A stretch of 64,000 nucleotides of DNA, from assembly GCA_001464035.1 (NCBI GenBank), contig LNEC01000019.1, positions 496,001-560,000 on the forward strand, in the 5' to 3' direction. The stretch is from Bradyrhizobiaceae bacterium Ga0074131 (GTDB lineage: Bacteria > Pseudomonadota > Alphaproteobacteria > Rhizobiales > Xanthobacteraceae). Positions 58,559 to 64,000 of the stretch are shown one piece after another. The position numbers and the translations under genes were made by a program. The notes below the pieces were generated by a model that was not told the origin of the DNA, did not search any database, and saw only the letters and a program-made list of their open reading frames with translations. Every line of letters starts with the position of its first letter. The first letter of the stretch is position 1.

Positions 58559-59152
58559 TTACAGTTCCGGCTTCTGTCGGATGATGACCTTGGTGCCAAC
58601 CGGGACGCGCTCATAGAGGTCGGCGACGTCGGCGTTGACCAGCCGGAAGCAGCCGGAAGAGACGGCGGTGCCGATGGTATCAGGCCGGTTGGTCCCATGG
58701 ATGCGATAGACCGTGGTGCCGAGGTACATGGCGCGGGCGCCGAGCGGATTGCCGGGTCCGCCGGCCATGAAACGCGGCAGATAGGGCTGGCGCACAATCA
58801 TTTCCGGCGGCGGAGTCCAGTCCGGCCACTCGGCCTTGCGGGTGATGTTGACCAGGCCCTGCCACTGAAATCCGTCGCGGCCGACGCCGATGCCATAGCG
58901 CAGCGCGCGGCCGCCACCCTGGACCAGATAGAGATGACGGTCTTTCGTTGAAATGATGATGGTGCCCGGCGGCTCGGAGGTGCGGTACAGCACGGCCGTG
59001 CGTTTGAATTGCGGGTCCAGTTCCACGTTTTCATCGGCAATAAGGCCGGGCTGGTCGCCGACATCGGGCTTCTGGGCGAAACTCGGCGAGACCGCCATCA
59101 GCAGCCCCACGGCGGCGAACAGGGTCCAGATCAGGTGGCGAAATTTGGTCAT
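58559..59152 (-). CDS. L,D-transpeptidase (YkuD family), exported
   Basis: A 197-residue periplasmic protein with a signal peptide (LIWTLFAAVGLLMAVSPSFAQ). The YkuD catalytic motif is HGTNRPDTIGTAVSSGCFRL, with His152 and the nucleophile Cys168. KDRHLYLVQGGGRALRYGIGVG and MYLGTTVYRIHGTN are family signatures. It would make 3-3 crosslinks in peptidoglycan or anchor outer-membrane proteins. A 54-bp gap separates it from the upstream end of the binding-protein gene; the two may be co-transcribed on the minus strand. Confidence 0.9.
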   Translation of the reverse strand: MTKFRHLIWTLFAAVGLLMAVSPSFAQKPDVGDQPGLIADENVELDPQFKRTAVLYRTSEPPGTIIISTKDRHLYLVQGGGRALRYGIGVGRDGFQWQGLVNITRKAEWPDWTPPPEMIVRQPYLPRFMAGGPGNPLGARAMYLGTTVYRIHGTNRPDTIGTAVSSGCFRLVNADVADLYERVPVGTKVIIRQKPEL

Positions 59153-59304
59153 CAGAGCTCTCCCGGTGGCGCCTTCGCCAAATCATGGAACCATCAAATC
59201 TCAGTGGCAACTTGATGGCAAGTTTTAGGCAAACGTACTCCATATGCTTGGTGCTTTTGGCGTTTTGTCGCCGGTAAATCATGCTTTCCGGCGACCATCG
59301 TTAC

Positions 59305-59324
59305 TGTGCATGGGGTTGTTTTCG
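59305..59324. repeat. 20-bp repeat shared with 27413-27432
   Basis: TGTGCATGGGGTTGTTTTCG occurs here and, identically, at 27413-27432, about 32 kb apart and outside any gene. Both lie between genes and have T/A-rich flanks (CGATATTTTGG here, CGCGATTTTTG there). A perfect 20-bp match twice in 64 kb of GC-rich DNA is unlikely by chance. It is probably a dispersed element of the genome. Confidence 0.7.
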
Positions 59325-59365
59325 ATATTTTGGTCCGGAGCGCGAAGTGGACCTTGCGGCTCGCC

Positions 59366-59494
59366 TCATTTCGGTGCGATCCACAGCCGCAGGCCGTACG
59401 AGACCAGGGTCACGGTGCCGACGCCGCCGAGCCACAAGGCGGCGAACCAAAGCAGGCGCCGCGCCAGCGGCCGCGGCTTTTGTTCCCCTGACAT
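59366..59494 (-). CDS. DUF2474 small membrane subunit of bd-type oxidase
   Basis: A 42-residue protein with one hydrophobic helix (LLWFAALWLGGVGTVTLVSYGLRLWIA) and a basic N terminus (MSGEQKPRPLARR), the pattern of DUF2474 proteins found after cydB. Its start codon overlaps the cydB stop (ATGA), so it is translationally coupled and probably an accessory subunit of the cytochrome bd-type oxidase, analogous in role to CydX. Functional equivalence to CydX is inferred. Confidence 0.82.
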   Translation of the reverse strand: MSGEQKPRPLARRLLWFAALWLGGVGTVTLVSYGLRLWIAPK

Positions 59495-60498
59495 CAATGA
59501 TAGCCGCTCCCGGCCTTCACCTTGCCGCGGAATACGTAATACGCCCAGCCGGTGTAGCCGAGAATAAGCGGGATCATCACGGCGACCCCGAACAGCATGA
59601 AGACCTGGCTGTTCTCGGGCGAGGCGGCCTGCCAGATCGTGATGCTCTGCGGTACGATATAGGGCCACATGCTGATGCCCAATCCGGCATAGGACAGCGC
59701 GAACAGCGTCAGCGTCAGGAAAAACGGCTGGTAATCCCGTTTGCGGGCGAGGCTGCGCAGCAGCAGAACGGTCACGGCGGCGACCGCGACCGGCACCGGC
59801 GCCGTCAGGACAATGCCCGGCCAGGAAAACCAGCGCTGCGTGTACTCGATATGAAGGAACGGCGTGGCGGCGCTGACCGCGCCGATGGCGCCCAGCATCG
59901 CGAACAACAGCCACCAGCTCAAGACATAGGCCCGGTCGCGAAGCTCGCCTTCGGTCTTCATGACCAGCCATGTGGCGCCGAGCAGCGAATAGCCGACGAC
60001 CAAAGCAAGGCCGGTGAGGACGCTGAACGGCGTCAGCCAGTCCCACCAGCCGCCGGCGTAATTCCGTCCCTCGACATGCACGCCCTGCAGGATAGCGCCG
60101 AGCGCGACCCCCTGCGCCAGCGTCGCCAGCAGAGATCCGCCATAGAACGCGATATCCCAGAGATTTCGCTCGCTCTGCGTCCGCCAGCGGAATTCGAAGG
60201 CGACCCCGCGAAATACCAGTCCCAGCAGCATCGCAATCATCGGCGTGTAGAGCGCCGGCATCAGCACCGCATAGGCCAGCGGGAAAGCGGCCATCAGGCC
60301 GCCGCCGCCGAGCACCAGCCAGGTTTCGTTGCCGTCCCAGACCGGGGCGACGCTGTTCATGATCACGTCACGATCGGCCTTTTGCGGAAACAGCGGAAAC
60401 AGCATGCCGAGGCCGAGATCGAAGCCGTCCATGACCACGTAGACAAATACCGCGAAGGCGATGATGAAGGCCCAGACGATGGTGAAGTCGATGCTCAT
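59494..60498 (-). CDS. cydB: Cytochrome bd-type quinol oxidase subunit II
   Basis: A 334-residue membrane subunit with about eight helices. The start MSIDFTIVWAFIIAFAVFVYVVMDGFDLGLGMLFPLFP is diagnostic for CydB, as is SVAPVWDGNETWLVLGGGGLMAAFPLAYAVLMPALY. It completes the oxidase with CydA and the 42-residue subunit. The start overlaps the cydA stop by ATGA. The oxidase reduces O2 to water with quinol electrons and is used at low oxygen or under stress. No CydDC exporter is adjacent. Confidence 0.94.
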   Translation of the reverse strand: MSIDFTIVWAFIIAFAVFVYVVMDGFDLGLGMLFPLFPQKADRDVIMNSVAPVWDGNETWLVLGGGGLMAAFPLAYAVLMPALYTPMIAMLLGLVFRGVAFEFRWRTQSERNLWDIAFYGGSLLATLAQGVALGAILQGVHVEGRNYAGGWWDWLTPFSVLTGLALVVGYSLLGATWLVMKTEGELRDRAYVLSWWLLFAMLGAIGAVSAATPFLHIEYTQRWFSWPGIVLTAPVPVAVAAVTVLLLRSLARKRDYQPFFLTLTLFALSYAGLGISMWPYIVPQSITIWQAASPENSQVFMLFGVAVMIPLILGYTGWAYYVFRGKVKAGSGYH

Positions 60499-61913
60499 CG
60501 CGCGGTCCCCTGCGCGACCACGCCGGAAGCAGGTGTGATGCCGGCCGCATGGGCCGGGGCGTCGCCGCGCGGACCCTGTTCGCCGTGATGCGGCGGCGCC
60601 GCCATCAAGCGGAGGATGTAGATCGTGCCGGCGCCGAACACCGCGAAGTAGACGATGATGAAGGCGATCAGCGACGAGGCCACCGCGGGCGCCGCCAGCG
60701 GCGAGGCGGAGTCAACCGTCCGCAGCAATCCGTATACCGTGAACGGCTGGCGTCCGGTCTCGGTGGTGATCCAGCCCGCCAGCACGGCGATGAAGCCCGA
60801 AGGCGCCATCAGCAACGCGAACATGAGCAGCGGCCGGGAGTGGTAGAGGGTGCCGCGCCAGCGCGCCCACAGGCTGAAGAGGCCGAGTCCGACCATCAAC
60901 AGTCCCATGCCGACCATGATCCGGAACGACCAGAAGGTGATCGCCACCGGCGGCCAGTTTTCGCGCGGCACGGTGTCGAGGCCGGCCATCGGCGCGTCCA
61001 GCGAATGTTTCAGGATCAGCGAACCCAGCTTAGGCACTTCGATCGCGTACTTCACTTTGCCCGCGGCCTGGTCCGGCCATCCGAACAGGATCAGCGGCGC
61101 GCCGTCCTTGTGGCTCTGGAAATGGCCTTCCATCGCCATGATCTTCACCGGCTGGTGCTCCAGCGTGTTGAGGCCGTGCTGGTCGCCGGCAAAAATCTGG
61201 ATCGGCGCCACCACGGTGGCCATCCACATCGCCATCGAAAACATCACCCGCGGTCCGGCGAGATGCGGGTCGCGCAACAGATGAAACGCGCCGACCGCGC
61301 CGACCACCAGCGCCGTGGTCAGATACGCCGCCAGCACCATGTGCACGAGGCGGTAGGGAAACGACGGATTGAAGATCACCTTGAACCAGTCGACGGCGAT
61401 GAACTGCCCGTCGGCATTGAGGGCATGGCCGGCCGGCGTCTGCATCCAGGAATTCGCCGACAGGATCCAGAACGCGGAGATCAGCGTGCCGATGGCGACC
61501 ATCAGGGTCGCGAGGAAATGCAGCCGGGGGCCGACCCGCTCCAGGCCGAACAGCATGACGCCGAGAAAGCCCGCCTCGAGGAAGAAGGCGGTGAGCACCT
61601 CATAGGCCATCAAGGGGCCGATCACCGGGCCGGCCTTGTCGGAAAACACCGACCAGTTGGTGCCGAACTGGTAGGACATCACGATACCCGACACCACGCC
61701 CATGCCGAACGCGACCGCGAAGATCTTCAGCCAGTAATTGAACAGGTTGATGAAGACCTCGCGCCCGGTCCACAGCCAGAGCGCTTCGAGCACCGCGAGG
61801 TAGCTGGCAAGCCCGATCGAGAAGGCAGGAAAAATGATGTGAAACGACATGGTGAAGGCGAATTGCGCCCGCGCCAGCACCACGGCATCCCAGCCCTCGA
61901 ACATCGGCACCAT
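60495..61913 (-). CDS. cydA: Cytochrome bd-type quinol oxidase subunit I
   Basis: A 472-residue integral membrane subunit with about nine helices. The start MFEGWDAVVLARAQFAFTMSFHIIFPAFSIG carries the high-spin haem His19-type ligand, and GWITTETGRQPFTVYGLLRT is the family's GRQP motif near the quinol site. The short Q-loop fits the cyanide-insensitive CioA-like class rather than Escherichia CydA (family-level inference). An internal ATG nine bases downstream (61904) could be the start. It is the first gene of cydA-cydB-DUF2474. Confidence 0.93.
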   Translation of the reverse strand: MVPMFEGWDAVVLARAQFAFTMSFHIIFPAFSIGLASYLAVLEALWLWTGREVFINLFNYWLKIFAVAFGMGVVSGIVMSYQFGTNWSVFSDKAGPVIGPLMAYEVLTAFFLEAGFLGVMLFGLERVGPRLHFLATLMVAIGTLISAFWILSANSWMQTPAGHALNADGQFIAVDWFKVIFNPSFPYRLVHMVLAAYLTTALVVGAVGAFHLLRDPHLAGPRVMFSMAMWMATVVAPIQIFAGDQHGLNTLEHQPVKIMAMEGHFQSHKDGAPLILFGWPDQAAGKVKYAIEVPKLGSLILKHSLDAPMAGLDTVPRENWPPVAITFWSFRIMVGMGLLMVGLGLFSLWARWRGTLYHSRPLLMFALLMAPSGFIAVLAGWITTETGRQPFTVYGLLRTVDSASPLAAPAVASSLIAFIIVYFAVFGAGTIYILRLMAAPPHHGEQGPRGDAPAHAAGITPASGVVAQGTAR

Positions 61914-62078
61914 CCGTCAAGGTTGGATCGTGCCTTCTGATTATCATGCTATCCGGGACGGCGATATCGCGAACGCGAATGGCAGCTTCCCTCGCGGCGC
62001 GGTTCGCAGGCGATAACTGAACTTGCTTGATCGCCGACATTGAAAATTTGTCGTTGTTCCCCTTGCCCAAATGCAGAG

Positions 62079-62109
62079 CGACCCGGCGGGGGGCATCCCG
62101 GCCGGGTCG
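62079..62109. terminator. Hairpin after the small secreted-protein gene
   Basis: CGACCCGGC and GCCGGGTCG form a perfect 9-bp stem with a 13-nt loop that can extend the pairing (GGG with CCC). On the minus strand it begins 46 nt after the stop of the 66-residue gene at 62155. Only a weak T-containing tail (CTCTGCATTT) follows, so a rho-independent terminator is likely but not certain. Confidence 0.45.
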
Positions 62110-62154
62110 TTGGAGGTCACCTGGAAGATTGGAGGGTAGGCCAGCGAGCCGGGT

Positions 62155-62355
62155 TCAGCGGATGGTTTCGCTGTCGTAGGAGATCACGCAGATCTCCGAG
62201 GGATTCTTGTTGCCGCAATCGACTACCTGCTCGCGGACCAATATCGGAGCGGTGTCGCGCTGGGTGCGGGGGGCGGCGTTCTGGGCGGACAGTGAGGCCA
62301 GGGTGCAGACCGCGCCGAGCGGGATAATGAAGAAGCGGAAGGAAGGCTTCAGCAT
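62155..62355 (-). CDS. Small secreted hypothetical protein, 66 residues
   Basis: A 66-residue protein from the ATG at 62355, preceded by AGGAGAAC about 6 bp away. A signal peptide (LKPSFRFFIIPLGAVCTLASLSAQNA) is followed by a short mature part with two Cys (VREQVVDCGNKNPSEICVISYDSETIR), which could form one disulfide. It is a typical periplasmic small protein of unknown role. It lies downstream of the ECF sigma gene on the same strand and has the same inverted-repeat motif upstream, so it may be a regulon member. Confidence 0.68.
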   Translation of the reverse strand: MLKPSFRFFIIPLGAVCTLASLSAQNAAPRTQRDTAPILVREQVVDCGNKNPSEICVISYDSETIR

Positions 62356-62446
62356 GTTCGTTCTCCTGTTCGGCGCGGGGGTTGCGTTGGTGATGGTGGT
62401 TGTAGGGGCTGGGCTTTTCCAGGTGATGTCGTGAATTGTTTCAATT

Positions 62447-62483
62447 GTTTCGTCGAAAGTAATGCTTTCCGCCGCCACGAAAC
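62447..62483. promoter_or_regulatory. Inverted repeat GTTTCGTCG...CCACGAAAC upstream of the small secreted-protein gene
   Basis: GTTTCGTCG (62447-62455) and CCACGAAAC (62475-62483) are reverse complements except one base, 19 bp apart. A 13-bp block, AATTGTTTCGTCG (62443-62455), is also found upstream of the ECF sigma gene at 63252-63264. AATTGTTTC is itself repeated in tandem here (62434-62442, 62443-62451). It is 92 bp from the gene start. It may be a common operator or promoter element. Confidence 0.5.
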
Positions 62484-62531
62484 CCGTCTTGCGCTCCTGA
62501 AAATCCATCAACCAACTGAGATTACTCCATT

Positions 62532-63143
62532 TTATGCCGCGAGGCTGTCCACGCCGGCGCCCTTAAGCAAGTCTGCAAGCTGCTTGCGGGCATAGAACAT
62601 CCGGGTCTTCACCGTGCTCTGGGGAATGCCGATGATGGCGCCGGCCTCTTCCACCGACTTCTCGTGGTAGTAGACGAGGTTGATGATCTCGCGGTGCGCG
62701 GGCGACAGTTTGGCCACACAGGCGCGCAGGATCGCCGAGGTGGTGCTGCGATCCAACGAGGCTTCCGGCGTGTCGGCCTCGTCGGCGATTTCCAGCACGT
62801 CTTCCTGGTCGATATCCTCGTGCCTGCGCTGGCGCAGCGCGGTCAGCGCCTTGAAGCGGGCGATCGACAGAAGCCAGGTGGAGACCTGGGACCGGCCCTC
62901 GAACTGGCTGGCGGTCCGCCACACGTCGAGGAAGACCTGGCTGACGAGGTCTTCGGCCATGGTGGTGTCGCGCACGATGCGCAGGACGAAGCGGTAAACC
63001 CGGACATTATGGCGGGCGTAAAGGATATGCATCGCCGTCCGGCCGCCTGCGGCGATGCCCTGCAGCAGCATTTCATCCGAGGTCGCCTGGGCAGCGATGA
63101 TGCCTTGGCGGGCTGCGGCGTTGATAGCGACGACGTTCTGCAT
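62532..63143 (-). CDS. ECF-family RNA polymerase sigma factor
   Basis: A 203-residue sigma-70 family protein of the ECF class. Region 2 covers residues 38-105 (RVYRFVLRIVRDTTMAEDLVSQVFLDVWRTASQFEG, STWLLSIARFKALTALRQRR). Region 4 covers 133-190 (LRACVAKLSPAHREIINLVYYHEKSVEEAGAIIGIPQSTVKTRMFYARKQLADLL). I chose ATG 63143 (GGGAGC about 7 bp upstream); the longer frame adds 47 unconserved residues. No anti-sigma factor gene is adjacent, which is unusual, so control may be transcriptional or through a distant partner. Confidence 0.9.
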   Translation of the reverse strand: MQNVVAINAAARQGIIAAQATSDEMLLQGIAAGGRTAMHILYARHNVRVYRFVLRIVRDTTMAEDLVSQVFLDVWRTASQFEGRSQVSTWLLSIARFKALTALRQRRHEDIDQEDVLEIADEADTPEASLDRSTTSAILRACVAKLSPAHREIINLVYYHEKSVEEAGAIIGIPQSTVKTRMFYARKQLADLLKGAGVDSLAA

Positions 63144-63478
63144 GACAAGCTCCCATTCGCCATTGGCGGCGTTTCGTTGGAGCCGAGTGATAGTCAATCC
63201 CGGTTTCGGGATATCTGCACGGCAACGGGAAAATGGTTTCATGCGCGGGAGAATTGTTTCGTCGCGGCGCCGGCGACGAAACATTCGGGGCGGAAATGTG
63301 AGCTATTTCACAAAGTTGGTAGGCGCCGGGGAAGGAATCGAGGGCTCGGGAACGATTCGCGGTCGAGCGCGTATTCATCCTCTTGCGGAAGAATGGCGAG
63401 ACGCCCCGCGCAACCTCTCGTCGTCCCAGCCAAGCGAAGCGCGCGAGGGGATCCATCACCACAGCGAGTGGTGTCGCG
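63144..63478. other. Intergenic region upstream of ECF sigma gene
   Basis: A 335-bp stretch between the sigma factor start and the stop of the response regulator gene. No coding frame looks real. The half near the sigma gene contains the inverted repeat described at 63256-63282. The other half (about 63395-63478) has the GTCGTCCCAGCCAAGCGAAG and GGATCCATCACCACAGCG segments typical of dispersed intergenic repeats in this type of genome. Confidence 0.5.
63256..63282. promoter_or_regulatory. Inverted repeat GTTTCGTCG...CGACGAAAC upstream of ECF sigma gene
   Basis: GTTTCGTCG (63256-63264) and CGACGAAAC (63274-63282) are perfect reverse complements, separated by CGGCGCCGG. With one more base on each side (T...A) the arms reach 10 bp. 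The same half-sites flank a 19-bp spacer upstream of the neighbouring secreted-protein gene, exactly 10 bp longer, about one helical turn. It is 113 bp from the sigma gene start. Autoregulation or a shared repressor is possible. Confidence 0.55.
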
Positions 63479-64000
63479 TTACGCCTTGTCCCCGGCAGGC
63501 GAAAACAGATAGCCGCCGCCGCGGATGGTGCGGATCACCGCCGGCTTGGTCGGGTCGATCTCGATCTTGCGCCGGATTCGCATGATGCGCAGGTCGACGG
63601 CGCGGTCGAACGCCTCGGCGTCGCGGGCGTTGGCCAGTTCGAGCAGCCGCTCGCGCGACAGCACCCGCTTGGGATTGGCCGCGAATACTTTCAACAGGCC
63701 GAATTCAGACGCGGTCAGCGGGTGCTCGTTGCCCTCGTCGTCGCGCAGCGCCTGCGCTTCGAGATCGAGCCATTTGGTGCCGAACCGCACCAGCTGGTCC
63801 TTTGCCGGCTTGGCGCCGGCGGCCTCCTTCGCGGTCGCCTTGACCGGCGAAGAGCGTCGCAGCACCGAGCGGATCCGCGCCATCAATTCGCGTAATTCGC
63901 AGGGTTTTGCGATGTAATCGTCGGCGCCGAGCTCCAGTCCGACCACGCGGTCGATCGGGCTGGCGGTTGCGGTCAGCATGATCACCGGCACATTGGTGCG
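63479..64000 (-). CDS. OmpR/PhoB-family response regulator (5' truncated)
   Basis: The frame is open to the window edge at 64000 and ends at the TGA at 63479-63481, so the N-terminal part, with the phospho-acceptor Asp, lies outside. The visible 173 residues show the end of the receiver domain (MLTATASPIDRVVGLELGADDYIAKPCELRELMARIRSVLRR, with conserved Thr and Lys), a short Ala/Lys linker and a winged-helix DNA-binding domain (LTASEFGLLKVFAANPKRVLSRERLLELA, DLRIMRIRRKIEIDPTKPAVIRTIRGGGYLF). It binds DNA when phosphorylated. Its sensor kinase is not in the window. Confidence 0.9.
   Translation of the reverse strand, partial: RTNVPVIMLTATASPIDRVVGLELGADDYIAKPCELRELMARIRSVLRRSSPVKATAKEAAGAKPAKDQLVRFGTKWLDLEAQALRDDEGNEHPLTASEFGLLKVFAANPKRVLSRERLLELANARDAEAFDRAVDLRIMRIRRKIEIDPTKPAVIRTIRGGGYLFSPAGDKA

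Noticed and set aside
60549..61940. A 463-codon open frame on the plus strand
   Set aside because: It lies opposite cydA and its product is low-complexity Arg/His/Glu-rich sequence; cydA is certain.
62354..62434. Plus-strand 26-residue hydrophobic peptide MFVLLFGAGVALVMVVVGAG...
   Set aside because: It begins at the CATG shared with the divergent secreted-protein start, and its coding strand overlaps that gene's ribosome-binding site region. No Shine-Dalgarno supports it, though a toxic peptide cannot be fully excluded.
1..64000. CRISPR arrays, tRNA or rRNA genes, insertion sequences, prophage
   Set aside because: No regularly spaced repeats, cloverleaf-like sequence, transposase, integrase or structural phage protein was seen in the window.

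Overview
The window looks like chromosomal DNA from a Bradyrhizobium-like alphaproteobacterium. This is inferred from the high G+C, the style of the encoded proteins, the complete thiosulfate-oxidising Sox cluster, the many CoA-type catabolic genes and the REP-like intergenic palindromes (CGTCATT..., CTTCTCCCC...GGGGAGAAG, CCTCATGGT...ACCATGAGG). I could not confirm a species. No tRNA, rRNA, CRISPR array, transposase, phage gene or replication origin was seen. Two genes run off the ends: a GntR-type regulator at base 1 and an OmpR-type response regulator at base 64000.

Layout. 1-4.4 kb: GntR regulator end, SDR oxidoreductase, secreted PHB-depolymerase-type esterase with a fibronectin III tail, spermidine-synthase-like protein and a transglutaminase-like protein. 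4.7-12.6 kb: receiver-HWE kinase, Kef-type K+/H+ antiporter, then acyl-CoA synthetase, iron alcohol dehydrogenase and AidB-like acyl-CoA dehydrogenase. 13-19.9 kb: RND efflux pair, orphan ABC binding protein, AraC regulator. 20-24.7 kb: MAPEG protein and an AttEFGH-like ABC unit (ATPase, fused double permease, lipocalin-like secreted protein). 24.9-31.9 kb: MFS transporters, a DapA-family aldolase, a D-aminoacylase-type amidohydrolase and an orphan ATP-grasp enzyme. 32-34.4 kb: small unknown genes, including a 50-residue acidic protein. 34.5-39.9 kb: a cobalamin-uptake locus, with a TonB receptor behind a clear cobalamin riboswitch and a divergent permease/ATPase/binding-protein operon.

39.9-49.8 kb is the most coherent system. 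One strand carries soxC-soxD-soxX-soxY-soxZ-soxA-soxK-soxB, then a DsrE-like protein, a GlcG/HbpS-like protein and an ETHE1-rhodanese fusion. On the other strand are an ArsR regulator with a BigR/SqrR-like cysteine pair and a SoxH-like metallohydrolase. A perfect 8-bp AT-rich inverted repeat lies between the two divergent starts. Together they would oxidise thiosulfate and sulfane sulfur to sulfate, controlled by a persulfide-sensing repressor.

49.8-64 kb: DUF938 methyltransferase, MFS transporters, small enzymes, a pimeloyl-CoA-dehydrogenase-like pair, an amino-acid binding protein, an L,D-transpeptidase, a cydAB quinol oxidase with a 42-residue DUF2474 subunit, and an ECF sigma factor. The sigma factor and a small secreted protein share an inverted-repeat motif upstream.
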